Origin: a virus
DNA length: 25,291 nucleotides
Direction: 5' to 3' (one strand)
Virus record (IMG/VR): IMGVR_UViG_3300037294_000109
Span: 1-25,291 of that record
The translations under genes were made by a program, and so were the position numbers. Below the pieces are notes generated by a model. The model saw nothing but the letters and a program-made list of their open reading frames with translations, had not been told where the DNA came from and searched no databases. Positions within the stretch are counted from its first letter, which is position 1; every line of letters begins with the position of its first letter. This document shows positions 1-6,343 of this stretch, piece after piece.

Positions 1-27
1 TCTGCGGCTACCGTGAAAAGCAAAACA

Positions 28-249
28 TTATCTGATTGCATCGGCCACCACCTCCATACAGCGCTCATAGCCAATCGCTTGGGTTTTGGTCATCCCAATT
101 TGCCCTGACCTGTTCTTTTTGTAGTCCATGACAACTCTCAGCTTGGAGGCTTGTGACTCACGGCCCGCCCTGATGCCAGAGGCAAAGGCTTCATCCATTG
201 CCTGGGTAAACAGTAGGTCAGCGATTTTGTATTTTAGCTCTGTGAACAT
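28..249 (-). CDS. Hypothetical protein, 73 aa
   Basis: I do not recognise a family. The product is 73 aa, charged, with no membrane segment and no cysteine cluster. The basic stretch MDYKKNRSGQ in the middle might contact nucleic acid, but that is a guess. The start is supported by an AGGA ribosome-binding site about 7 nt upstream of the ATG (minus-strand leader TAGGAAACC). It lies 11 nt downstream of the small membrane protein gene and is the last gene of the left operon in this window. It reads in the same direction as the replication genes and is probably expressed with them. Confidence 0.6.
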   Translation of the reverse strand: MFTELKYKIADLLFTQAMDEAFASGIRAGRESQASKLRVVMDYKKNRSGQIGMTKTQAIGYERCMEVVADAIR

Positions 250-260
250 GGTTTCCTATC

Positions 261-407
261 CTAGAACGCAATGTACGAGTCGAAAAAAGCTATGGCAAAT
301 GGCCAAGCCCAGGCGATAATGTGGCGGTGGGTCTCTGTGACAACCAACCCCAAGCCGATTAGGGCCAGGGCTGTCATTGACAAGAATTGTCGGGTGTCTT
401 TGGTCAT
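261..407 (-). CDS. Small membrane protein, 48 aa, two hydrophobic segments
   Basis: The start is set at the ATG at 407 (MTKDTRQFLS) rather than a longer upstream reading because GGAGG lies 7 nt before it; the leader GGAGGCGTAAAG also contains the stop of the upstream gene, so translation is probably coupled. The protein has a charged N-terminus, a hydrophobic segment around residues 9-25, a short His-containing turn and a second aromatic-rich hydrophobic segment around 30-48. A two-pass inner-membrane protein is the likely form. I recognise no family. Small membrane proteins in phage early regions can interfere with host processes or superinfection, but nothing here shows which. Confidence 0.55.
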   Translation of the reverse strand: MTKDTRQFLSMTALALIGLGLVVTETHRHIIAWAWPFAIAFFDSYIAF

Positions 408-409
408 CT

Positions 410-703
410 TTACGCCTCCAAACTTGATAGGTATTGGCCCTCTGCCTTTAGGTTCAAAACACGGCACTCAAACACACCATAAAACTCAGGGTCCAGCAGG
501 TTGTTACAGTCATCATCAAAAAGGTATGCCTCTAGGCCACCTGTGTAAACCAAAGGTGCGTCATCTGCGAGCTTGAATGTTGCATCCCAGTCAATCGCCT
601 TGTGGATGCTCCAGATGCCCAGGTTGCCCTGGTAGCGGGCCAGGGTGTAGCCCTCAAACTCACGAATGATTTCCAGCTCTGTTGCGTTTACTGTTGTAGT
701 CAT
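410..703 (-). CDS. Hypothetical protein, 97 aa, acidic
   Basis: An acidic soluble 97-aa protein (for example DDDCNNLLDPEF near the C-terminus) with no motif I recognise. The start ATG at 703 is preceded on the minus strand by AAAGGG at a spacing of 9 nt. It is separated from the upstream RusA-type gene by about 95 nt of non-coding DNA, so it may begin its own transcription unit; see the candidate promoter at 745-775. Its stop is 3 nt before the start of the small membrane protein at 261-407. Confidence 0.6.
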   Translation of the reverse strand: MTTTVNATELEIIREFEGYTLARYQGNLGIWSIHKAIDWDATFKLADDAPLVYTGGLEAYLFDDDCNNLLDPEFYGVFECRVLNLKAEGQYLSSLEA

Positions 704-744
704 TTTGGGGCCCTTTCATGTGCCTTGGTGGTGCGCTTGATAAG

Positions 745-775
745 ACTCTAGCATGAATGGTGCATAATTGTGCAA
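745..775 (-). promoter_or_regulatory. Candidate promoter with overlapping imperfect palindrome
   Basis: In the 95-nt gap between the RusA-type gene and the 97-aa gene the minus strand reads TTGCAC (770-775), a 19-nt spacer, then TAGAGT (745-750). The -10 hexamer is preceded by TGC, so it fits an extended -10. The spacer is 2 nt longer than ideal, so this is weak. An imperfect palindrome, TGCATAATTGTGCA on the plus strand at 761-774, overlaps the -35 and could be an operator. Both calls are pattern inference. Confidence 0.3.
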
Positions 776-798
776 GTTTATTTATTGGGCGAGTCTAA

Positions 799-1239
799 TT
801 AGCCAAGGTGCCAGGGGATGTCAGCTGGCTCAATCTTGAAATGGACACCCATTTCACCTGGTTCCCCGTAAACCTTTTGGGCCTCCCACTGGACAATCAA
901 AGCATCATCAGTCATTAGCTGGCCATACTTTTCTAGGCTTATAGAATCGCCTAATGAGCGCTGGAGCTTGTCGGTGTCTGGGGCTACGGATGGCCAGAGC
1001 CGCTTTACGGTCTTGGGCCTTGGCATGACAAATGTTGCTGTGACCTTTACGGGCTCAGTGAACATCTGGAAGTCTGGGTGTTGCTCTAGGTAGATTTTTA
1101 CTGCGGCGGCGATACCTTCACGAAATGGGGCCAATTTCTTGCTGGCCTCTATGAACCTTCCACCGCTGGCGTGGTTGCCCCCTACATAACGCTTAGAGCC
1201 CTGGGGGGCGGGTTCTATCCCACCAACCCAGAGCTCCAT
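799..1239 (-). CDS. rusA-like: RusA-type Holliday junction resolvase, 146 aa
   Basis: Endonuclease that would cut branched DNA (Holliday and replication/recombination junctions) before packaging. The start is taken as MELWVGGIEP at 1239 because it lies just after the stop of the upstream small gene (1254); the reading frame itself is open further upstream. RusA-type features in order are an N-terminal strand with PAPQGSKR, a central PRPKTVKR basic segment (residues 73-80), and the catalytic cluster PDTDKLQRSLGD with D88, D90 and K91, then MTDDALIV with D111/D112. In E. coli RusA three aspartates (D70, D72, D91) and K76 are catalytic and match this spacing well. Length is close to the usual 120-150 aa. 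It sits downstream of SSB and helicase in the replication/recombination operon, as expected. The start lacks a good Shine-Dalgarno, so coupling to the upstream gene is likely. Confidence 0.85.
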   Translation of the reverse strand: MELWVGGIEPAPQGSKRYVGGNHASGGRFIEASKKLAPFREGIAAAVKIYLEQHPDFQMFTEPVKVTATFVMPRPKTVKRLWPSVAPDTDKLQRSLGDSISLEKYGQLMTDDALIVQWEAQKVYGEPGEMGVHFKIEPADIPWHLG

Positions 1240-1253
1240 GCTTTGCTTGGTTG

Positions 1254-1409
1254 TTATTTTTTCCCCTGCCTCACAGCTAGGACTATTGAGGTAAGGAATA
1301 GCCACGCACAAAGAATGTACGCCGCACCCTGGAGGAAAATGTTGCTTGCATCAGCGGCCAGTAAGCCAAGAAAAACGGCAAACACCAATGTATAAGCTAG
1401 AGCGGCCAT
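1254..1409 (-). CDS. Small two-TM membrane protein, 51 aa
   Basis: An easily missed gene between SSB and the resolvase. On the minus strand an ATG at 1409 opens 3 nt after the SSB stop (TAGCTAATG) and runs 51 codons to a TAA at 1254-1256. The product begins MAALAYTLVFAVFLG and ends LAVRQGKK. It has two hydrophobic stretches (about residues 3-18 and 29-45) separated by a short ADASN-containing polar turn, then a positively charged tail, so both ends are probably cytoplasmic. It fills the gap exactly, with the resolvase ATG 14 nt after its stop, which argues that it is a real coupled gene. No family recognised. It has no clear Shine-Dalgarno of its own and probably relies on termination-reinitiation. 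Confidence 0.6.
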   Translation of the reverse strand: MAALAYTLVFAVFLGLLAADASNIFLQGAAYILCAWLFLTSIVLAVRQGKK

Positions 1410-1412
1410 TAG

Positions 1413-1700
1413 CTAAAATGGCATGTCATCAGCGGTGACTGTTTCGATTTTTGGGTTGTTGACATGAATTGCGGCGTAGCGGATTTGACCATTATCGCCC
1501 TCAAATTCCTCAACACGAACTGAGAGATTTCCGCTGACATTGACGATAGCGCCAACCTTAATTCCAGCGGGTTGCTCCCAGACAGTGAACTTCTCTTTGC
1601 GGTCTGTGCCCTCACGGTCTTTGAATGATGTGGTGACAAAGATTCCCTTGTCCGTAATCAATCGCTCAACCGTTCCATCTGTAATCTGTATTTTAGCCAT
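1413..1700 (-). CDS. ssb-like: Single-stranded DNA-binding protein, 95 aa
   Basis: A short OB-fold-type SSB. It is beta-rich (for example VGAIVNVSGNLSVRVEEF at about residues 50-67) and ends in the diagnostic acidic tip ADDMPF, equivalent to the DDDIPF C-terminal peptide by which bacterial SSBs recruit helicases, recombination proteins and primases. At 95 aa it is shorter than bacterial SSB (about 160-180 aa) because the disordered linker is nearly absent. The start ATG at 1700 has a strong AGAGAGG Shine-Dalgarno with the leader AGAGAGGCCGAA, a leader type shared with two structural genes. It lies just downstream of the DnaB-type helicase and would coat single strands at the phage replication fork and during annealing recombination. 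Confidence 0.8.
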   Translation of the reverse strand: MAKIQITDGTVERLITDKGIFVTTSFKDREGTDRKEKFTVWEQPAGIKVGAIVNVSGNLSVRVEEFEGDNGQIRYAAIHVNNPKIETVTADDMPF

Positions 1701-1726
1701 TTCGGCCTCTCTTTATTATTCCGTTC

Positions 1727-2965
1727 CTAAACATTGCGCTTAGGATTTTCCACCCTAGCACAACCGCCATTGAACACTAGGTCCATTTCGCCAGTTATGC
1801 CGTGGCGATTCTTTGCTACATCCATGACCATTCTAGTCTGCTCAAACTCAGCATCCCGCTCGGACCTCTCACGCCTAAGCAAAATCACCACATCAGCATC
1901 CTGCTCAATCGCTCCAGAATCTCTAAGGTCAGAAAGAGCTGGGGCTTTATCTAGCCTTGATTCGCTTTGCCTGTTCAGCTGAGCCAGTGCGATAACGGGG
2001 ACCTCAAAGTCTCTGGCCAGGGCCTTGAGGCTCATTGAGAAATCGCTGATTGATTCATACCTTTTGCGGCCTGGGATAGTGTCATGGATTAGCCCCAGAT
2101 AGTCAATGACAATCGCTCTGAGTCCACCATTTTGCTGGAGGGTCCTAGCGTGTGACCTGATGTCATTGATGGTCTGTGTGCCCTTGTCAACAATCGCCAG
2201 GTTGGACTCACTTAGTTCATCCTTGGCCTTGTTCAGCGCTTTCCAATCGTAGTCAGAGAGGGTGCCTTTTTCCAGGTTGCCTAGATAGACGCTTGAGGTC
2301 ATTGAGTACATTCTGGTTAGTAGCTCTGTCTTAGACATTTCCAAGCTGTGGAATGAAACTGGGCCCTCTTTGCTGAGGTGATAAGCCGCCTGTAATCCAA
2401 CCACGGTCTTACCCACGCCAGGGCGAGCTCCAATGACATACATTGCGCCAGGGCGAAACCCACCAATCGCTGTGTTGAGTGCATCCCAGGGGCTCTTTAG
2501 GTAGGTCCTGGGAGTAGCCAAAACATCCAAATGACCCAGGGCAAGGTGGCTGACATACTCAATTTTTCCAGTGGTCCTGCTCTCAGCAAGTTTGCCGAGG
2601 TTGCGGCGGGCTTCATCAATGACGGCATCCAGGTCCTGTGATGGGGACTTGGCTACGATGTCATGGCCTGTGTTTTTGAGGTCACGCCTGATGGATTCAT
2701 CACGCACAATCTGAGCATAAAAGCTGACATTTTCAGCGGTAATGCTCTCATGTTGCCAGGCATGAACATCCACAGAATGACTGGGTAGCTTTGCGGCTAC
2801 CGTCAGGGCATCAATGGCCTGATGTTGTTTCCTCATGTCACACAGAGCCTGATAGACCCTGCCTAGCTTGTGGTCATTGAAGTCCTCTGGGGTCAGGTTT
2901 AGTTCATCAAGTGCCTGGCCTTTGGAGAGCAAGATGCTCCCAATAATTGCGGTCTCAGGATTCAT
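1727..2965 (-). CDS. dnaB-like: DnaB-type replicative helicase, 412 aa
   Basis: Hexameric 5'-3' replicative helicase of the RecA-fold SF4 class. The N-terminal domain (about residues 1-100) starts MNPETAIIGSILL, typical of DnaB N-domains. The motor domain carries Walker A GARPGVGKT (179-187), the conserved HSLEMSKTELLTR segment (about 206-218), Walker B IVIDYLGLI (285-293, D288) and the later LAQLNRQSE, ALSDLRDSGAIEQDADVV and KNRHG motifs, all standard for DnaB. The length is slightly shorter than bacterial DnaB (about 450-470 aa). Its ATG shares one base with the stop of the upstream initiator gene (TGATG), so the two are translationally coupled, consistent with a loader-helicase pair. Confidence 0.93.
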   Translation of the reverse strand: MNPETAIIGSILLSKGQALDELNLTPEDFNDHKLGRVYQALCDMRKQHQAIDALTVAAKLPSHSVDVHAWQHESITAENVSFYAQIVRDESIRRDLKNTGHDIVAKSPSQDLDAVIDEARRNLGKLAESRTTGKIEYVSHLALGHLDVLATPRTYLKSPWDALNTAIGGFRPGAMYVIGARPGVGKTVVGLQAAYHLSKEGPVSFHSLEMSKTELLTRMYSMTSSVYLGNLEKGTLSDYDWKALNKAKDELSESNLAIVDKGTQTINDIRSHARTLQQNGGLRAIVIDYLGLIHDTIPGRKRYESISDFSMSLKALARDFEVPVIALAQLNRQSESRLDKAPALSDLRDSGAIEQDADVVILLRRERSERDAEFEQTRMVMDVAKNRHGITGEMDLVFNGGCARVENPKRNV

Positions 2966-3663
2966 CAGTTGCCCCCTGTGAACTTGTGCTTTTTAACTGG
3001 TGCCTCTTGTTTTCCCTTTGACCACTTTGCGCTGTTCCTAATCCAGTTTTCCCAGGTCAGGTTCCAGTTGATTTTGTTTGCGTTCCTGCCAGTAGATTGC
3101 CAATGAGCCTTGAAGGCGTGAGTCTCCAGCTTTAGGTCCACCCAAGGGAAGTGCTCAGCCATTGTTTTGAGACTCTCTGGGCTTGGCTCAAAGTCCATAG
3201 GGATAGCGTGAGCCTTTGGTTTGGTTGGCTTTTCATCTGTTTTTACATGCTGGGTTATAGTGTTCTTAACCTGGTCTTCTTTAGTTATAGTCTTCTTAGG
3301 GGTCGGATTATCCGTCAACGGGTTTTCCGTCAACGGTAAATCCACGGGCTCGTGAGTGGTCCAGATTGACTCACCAAACCTTCCGCCCTCATTTGGTTGA
3401 GAGCGTGACAAATAGCCAAGCGCCTCAAGCTCTTGAATTGCAGACCTAATGGCATCCTTGCCCTCTTGGTTTTGGTCTGCTAATGAATTAATGCTAAGTG
3501 ACCAGCCTTGGGAGTGACTCATTACTAGTGAAATTAGCCCTCTTGCTTTGAATGAGAGTCTTGTATCTCTCAGCCAAGCATTAGGCATTTGGGTGTAATG
3601 GTCATCAAAGCTATGATGTCCTCTAATTAGTGGCATTTGCGGCTCATTTCCATGTCGTTTCAT
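2965..3663 (-). CDS. Winged-helix replication initiator / helicase loader, 232 aa
   Basis: Likely binds the phage origin and/or loads the adjacent DnaB-type helicase. Residues about 20-110 (from YTQMPNAWLRDTRLSFKARG through ALGYLSRSQ) have the pattern of the N-terminal winged-helix domain found in many phage and plasmid initiators: a T/S-hK-x-R-G-L-hxxhxS helix followed by a recognition helix. A disordered Pro/Thr/Lys linker follows (about 115-155). The C-terminal part has F-x-x-H-W...NWNLTWENWIRNSAKW (about 183-215), resembling the DnaT/DnaD-like ssDNA-binding C-terminal motif of helicase loaders. The start is the ATG at 3663, but there is no Shine-Dalgarno; the ATG at 3636 (MPLIRG) is a reasonable alternative. 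The upstream 54 nt contain an imperfect duplication of the start region. Confidence 0.75.
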   Translation of the reverse strand: MKRHGNEPQMPLIRGHHSFDDHYTQMPNAWLRDTRLSFKARGLISLVMSHSQGWSLSINSLADQNQEGKDAIRSAIQELEALGYLSRSQPNEGGRFGESIWTTHEPVDLPLTENPLTDNPTPKKTITKEDQVKNTITQHVKTDEKPTKPKAHAIPMDFEPSPESLKTMAEHFPWVDLKLETHAFKAHWQSTGRNANKINWNLTWENWIRNSAKWSKGKQEAPVKKHKFTGGN

Positions 3664-3713
3664 GTTACAATTTAGGTGTTACTTGGTGGCTCTCATTCCT
3701 CCATTTGACCCTT

Positions 3714-4079
3714 TCATGTTACGGGAGACCCCTGGCTAATCGCTGGGGGTTTTCCTATTGTCCTGGTAAAGTCATCTAAAAGCAAATACCAGTTACCAGA
3801 AACATAATCATACACTGTCACCTCTAGCGGATTTTGCCAGGTCCTAAGCTTCCAGCCATAGGCCTGAGCGGTCACTGCCGCCTCGCTGGAGGCTTCAATT
3901 AGGTAATTGAAGTAACTGCAAAAGGTGATGATGTTTGAGGCGTTAGAGAGGCGCTTAGCCTTTGAGCCTCCAGCCCCTCGGTTTATCCTGTGCTGAGGGA
4001 CAAGCGTTTCATCCTGGATGCCACAGTGTAAGCAATGGCTGTCCCTGGCTAGGTATTTTCTAAACTCTTTTTCAGTCAC
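3714..4079 (-). CDS. HNH-like endonuclease, 121 aa, possibly degenerate
   Basis: The family signature is visible: CLHCG (C16, C19), then the first catalytic-type histidine in VPQHRINRGAGG (H30), the central asparagine in SNIITFC (N49), then C54 and N58 where standard HNH proteins have a second CxxC and the final H or N. The pattern resembles short phage HNH proteins of the form H-R-x-x-R-G. The second zinc-binding CxxC is reduced to CSYF, so metal binding or catalysis may be weakened. I chose the GTG at 4079 (VTEKEFRKYL), which gives the 8-nt overlap seen elsewhere in this genome; the ATG at 4118 would overlap the upstream gene by 47 nt and is the alternative. Its role could be cleavage of host DNA or a free-standing homing-type nuclease. 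Confidence 0.65.
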   Translation of the reverse strand: MTEKEFRKYLARDSHCLHCGIQDETLVPQHRINRGAGGSKAKRLSNASNIITFCSYFNYLIEASSEAAVTAQAYGWKLRTWQNPLEVTVYDYVSGNWYLLLDDFTRTIGKPPAISQGSPVT

Positions 4080-4236
4080 AGTCTGTAGTGTCGTTCTGAC
4101 AGACCTCACAGTTGCCATCACACTCAGCGCAATAACTGTTTTCTAGCATCTGGGCCATTGCCATTTTGTAGAGCTCTGCAAAAACTCGCCGCTCCATCCG
4201 TTCCGCCCGCCTGGCTTCAATCCATTTAGCAAACAT
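4072..4236 (-). CDS. Cys-rich small protein, 54 aa, probable zinc-binding
   Basis: A gene below common length cut-offs. On the minus strand it starts at an ATG (4236) that shares its A with the TAA of the upstream gene (TAATG), behind a very strong GGAGGGG ribosome-binding site, and ends with TGA at 4072-4074. The product has an N-terminal basic, amphipathic helix (MFAKWIEARRAERMERR) and a C-terminal cysteine cluster CAECDGNCEVC with one more Cys near the end (C36, C39, C43, C46, C53), which looks like a small metal-binding knuckle. The helix plus knuckle could bind nucleic acid or a protein partner. The function is unknown. Its 3' end overlaps the HNH-like gene. Confidence 0.65.
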   Translation of the reverse strand: MFAKWIEARRAERMERRVFAELYKMAMAQMLENSYCAECDGNCEVCQNDTTDCD

Positions 4237-4565
4237 TATCCCCTCCACTCAATTTGAATCAGTTTGCCAGCGGCCATGACGGCCATCTGGGACTCGCTTA
4301 GGTGCCTTATTTTTGCCTTGATTCTGTTCAGTTCTGCTCTGGCCAGGTCAGCTTCAAATCTGGAATCCATAGCCTTGAGCTTGGCCACTGCCTGGCGGTC
4401 CACAATCGTGCCCTGTGCACTGAGTAACTCTGTGGCTTCAATCCTGTCAGCGGCGCTTGCTAGTTCTAAATACTTGACCTCAGCCTCAGCAAGTAGGGAA
4501 ATCCCCTGCTCACTTTGGAGGCGTATTCTCTCCAGTTCCCTGATGACCTGTTTTGGGGTCTCCAT
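4236..4565 (-). CDS. Hypothetical coiled-coil protein, 109 aa
   Basis: Nearly the whole 109-aa product is predicted by eye to be helical, with heptad-like spacing of Leu/Ile/Ala and many Glu/Arg/Lys, typical of a coiled coil. There are no cysteines and no membrane segment. The ATG at 4565 has the leader AGAGAGGTAATAA, a strong Shine-Dalgarno 6 nt away. It lies in the recombination part of the operon, downstream of the annealing protein, so a helper role in recombination or replication is conceivable but not shown. Confidence 0.7.
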   Translation of the reverse strand: METPKQVIRELERIRLQSEQGISLLAEAEVKYLELASAADRIEATELLSAQGTIVDRQAVAKLKAMDSRFEADLARAELNRIKAKIRHLSESQMAVMAAGKLIQIEWRG

Positions 4566-4716
4566 TTATTACCTCTCTCAATTTCATGCCCAATTTTTTT
4601 AGCTCTTTATACTCTGCCTCACCTTCATCCTGGTATCCCTGGAGGTAAAGCGATTGGACCAGCTCTCTCTTTTCATTGATAGCGGCCACCAGTATGTTCC
4701 TACTCAGTAAATGCAT
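4510..4716 (-). CDS. Hypothetical protein, up to 68 aa
   Basis: A short charged protein: a helical region (NEKRELVQSLYLQGYQDEGE) followed by a Lys/Leu helix and a polar Gly/Thr/Pro tail (GTGENTPPK). The ATG at 4716 lies inside the 3' end of the annealing-protein gene and has no Shine-Dalgarno. A GTG at 4689, preceded by AGTAGGAA at a spacing of 7 nt, may be the true start and would give 59 aa. The 3' end overlaps the start of the coiled-coil gene by 56 nt, which is long for this genome and lowers confidence in the tail region. No family recognised. Confidence 0.5.
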   Translation of the reverse strand: MHLLSRNILVAAINEKRELVQSLYLQGYQDEGEAEYKELKKLGMKLREVINGDPKTGHQGTGENTPPK

Positions 4717-5194
4717 TCGCTAAAGCTGTCATTGCTGTAAGTGTTTCCTTAGGTGCCTTAGCCTGTCGGGCCTGATTAAACACATTACGCAAGACCTCAA
4801 CTGTTTCAGCCTTGGTGGCCTCTGCTAACCAGTCACGGGTTTCTGATTGTCTGTTTCGGATTTCCTCAGAGGATGCCACACCCTTTTTTGTGTCTACGGC
4901 AAGCGCCGCAACCATAGCCCTGCCCCAGGCGGCTGTCTCAGCGTTCTGGACCTCTGAGTCCCTAGTGAATCTGGTTGGCCCTGGTACGGGCTCCCAGGCT
5001 GTTCCTATGCCAGGGTTGTTATCCTCTGGTGAGCGGTATGCGGCGGCTGTGTAAACCACCCAATCCTTACCGCCAAAGTCAGTCAGAAACTCAAGCCGTA
5101 CCTGACTCAAATTGCCCTCAGGAAACTTTTCACGAAACTCAATAATGCGGCTGGCTACATCAATGTAATCCAGCGGCCCCTTGTAATCAGACAT
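4700..5194 (-). CDS. ERF/SAK-like single-strand annealing protein, 164 aa
   Basis: Probable phage recombinase that anneals complementary single strands, working with the upstream exonuclease. The evidence is the segment GPTRFTRDSEVQNAETAAWG followed by RAMVAAL (residues 72-98) and then GVASSEEIRNR. This Ser-Glu-Val-x-Asn-Ala-Glu-Thr-x-x-Trp-Gly-Arg-Ala block followed by an Ala-Ser-x-Glu-Glu motif is typical of ERF/Sak-type annealing proteins in actinophages. The N-terminal half (DYIDVASRIIEFREKFPEGN) also fits. At 164 aa it is at the short end of the family. It overlaps the small gene upstream by 8 nt. Assignment to the exact subfamily would need a profile search. Confidence 0.75.
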   Translation of the reverse strand: MSDYKGPLDYIDVASRIIEFREKFPEGNLSQVRLEFLTDFGGKDWVVYTAAAYRSPEDNNPGIGTAWEPVPGPTRFTRDSEVQNAETAAWGRAMVAALAVDTKKGVASSEEIRNRQSETRDWLAEATKAETVEVLRNVFNQARQAKAPKETLTAMTALANAFTE

Positions 5195-5390
5195 CAGCCA
5201 ACCTCACTTCAATCTGGTCAGTTATGGTGAGCCAAATGTCAATCCCACCCACCAAAATTGCTACTTGGTCAGGCATGAAGTAATCAGCCCTAACCCCTTG
5301 GACTTCACCGACTATGTAAGTGTTCTCATTATTTGGGCGATTGATGGTCAAATCAACCACATCCCCAATGTTCAGTTCTTGAGCGTTCAT
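5187..5390 (-). CDS. Small hypothetical protein between exonuclease and annealing protein, 67 aa
   Basis: A 67-aa beta-rich protein (NIGDVVDLTINRP, TYIVGEVQGV, VAILVGGIDIWL, DQIEVRLADV) that reads like a single small barrel, perhaps SH3- or OB-like. That is a by-eye guess. It is tied to both neighbours: its ATG shares one base with the exonuclease stop (TAATG), and its 3' end overlaps the annealing-protein start by 8 nt. This placement makes a role as an accessory to the exonuclease-annealing pair plausible. No family recognised. Confidence 0.65.
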   Translation of the reverse strand: MNAQELNIGDVVDLTINRPNNENTYIVGEVQGVRADYFMPDQVAILVGGIDIWLTITDQIEVRLADV

Positions 5391-6259
5391 TAGTTTCCTT
5401 TCCTAGTTACTAAAAATGGCGTTCCAGACCCTCTGGATTGCCTACTAAACATGTGCTGGCCGTTTACCATCCCACGCTTTGCATTTCCCATAGTATCAAT
5501 GACCTGGCTCTTAAGTGCAAGTGCCACAGCCTTAGCCTTTGATTCAGCTTCAAGTGCTCCACTTAAAGTAATACCGAGCTCACCCAATTCCACTTGAGAA
5601 TCCTGGATGTTTGGGTTCATCAGCCTCACGCTTTCGTAGGTGCTGGTTGACCCATCCCAATCTGGTGCGGTCTTTTCATCCACGCATTGCAAAAATTGTT
5701 CAACCATCATCATGTCTGCAGATTGCTGAAATGCGTCAGCCCTTACCTCAAATTCACGATAGTCAGACCCGCCAATTAGCACAGCCACATAAGCCTTTTG
5801 GAGACCAAGGGTACTCATGTACCATTGGACCTGTGTGAGGTAATAATCAGGCACCCCATCTGTCCAATCGTCTGGGTATTTTGCGGTCTTGATTTCGACC
5901 ACGCTAAGAGAGCCGTCAGGCTCAACCGCCAGGCCGTCAACATTTGCAACCTGGAATGAGTATTCAAGACTTTGCCAGGTGCCAACATCACGCTGAATAG
6001 TCAGCTCTGGGTGTTCGTCAGCGAACTTGTCTAGCACCACCGCTTCTAGTCTGCGGCCCCACTCCATCGGTGGGCTGTCTGGTATCTGGTCAGAAATGTG
6101 TCCTGAGAATTTTGCCCAGGCTGTATAAGGTGACTCCCATTTGTTTAGCCCCGCTATGGTGCCAACCAGGGAACCTCCCACTTTTCCTTTGCGTAGTTCG
6201 TGCCACTCTGGTTGTGAGCTGTCAAAAGTGCCCAGGTGTTTTGCTGTTTGGATTTGCAT
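5390..6259 (-). CDS. YqaJ-type (lambda exonuclease-like) recombination exonuclease, 289 aa
   Basis: A 5'-3' exonuclease that would resect double-stranded ends to make single strands for the annealing protein. It has the YqaJ/lambda-exo PD-(D/E)XK features in order: KVGGSLVGTIAGLNKWESPY (about residues 26-45), MEWGRRLEAVV with E66/E72, ANVDGL with D108, VVEIKTA with E122 and K124 (the ExK), and the QVQWYM helix (143-148). The C-terminal roughly 90 residues are less conserved and end in a helical segment. It is the first gene of the left operon, with an AAAGGA Shine-Dalgarno before the ATG at 6259 and a divergent regulatory region upstream. Paired with the annealing protein it forms a two-component phage recombination system. 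Confidence 0.88.
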   Translation of the reverse strand: MQIQTAKHLGTFDSSQPEWHELRKGKVGGSLVGTIAGLNKWESPYTAWAKFSGHISDQIPDSPPMEWGRRLEAVVLDKFADEHPELTIQRDVGTWQSLEYSFQVANVDGLAVEPDGSLSVVEIKTAKYPDDWTDGVPDYYLTQVQWYMSTLGLQKAYVAVLIGGSDYREFEVRADAFQQSADMMMVEQFLQCVDEKTAPDWDGSTSTYESVRLMNPNIQDSQVELGELGITLSGALEAESKAKAVALALKSQVIDTMGNAKRGMVNGQHMFSRQSRGSGTPFLVTRKGN

Positions 6260-6343
6260 TTTTTCCTTTCATTGTGTGAGAATCATAACCTACATGAGAG
6301 GACATACATTTTGATAACTAGAAATGTGCTACAAATCTGGGAC
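6260..6343. promoter_or_regulatory. Divergent regulatory region between exonuclease operon and zinc-ribbon/WhiB genes
   Basis: This 84-nt gap is where transcription must start in both directions. On the minus strand TATGAT lies roughly 25 nt upstream of the exonuclease ATG and is a fair -10, but no good -35 precedes it at 17 nt. On the plus strand TACAAA (6330-6335) ends 8 nt before the zinc-ribbon ATG, which would give an almost leaderless transcript; TTGATA at 6311-6316 is only 13 nt away and too close for a standard -35. Either promoter may depend on an activator, and the WhiB-like protein encoded next door is an obvious candidate. Inference only. Confidence 0.4.

Noticed and set aside
271-576. 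101-aa plus-strand frame at the left end
   Set aside because: It is opposite two genes with good ribosome-binding sites and shows low-complexity, unconvincing protein sequence.
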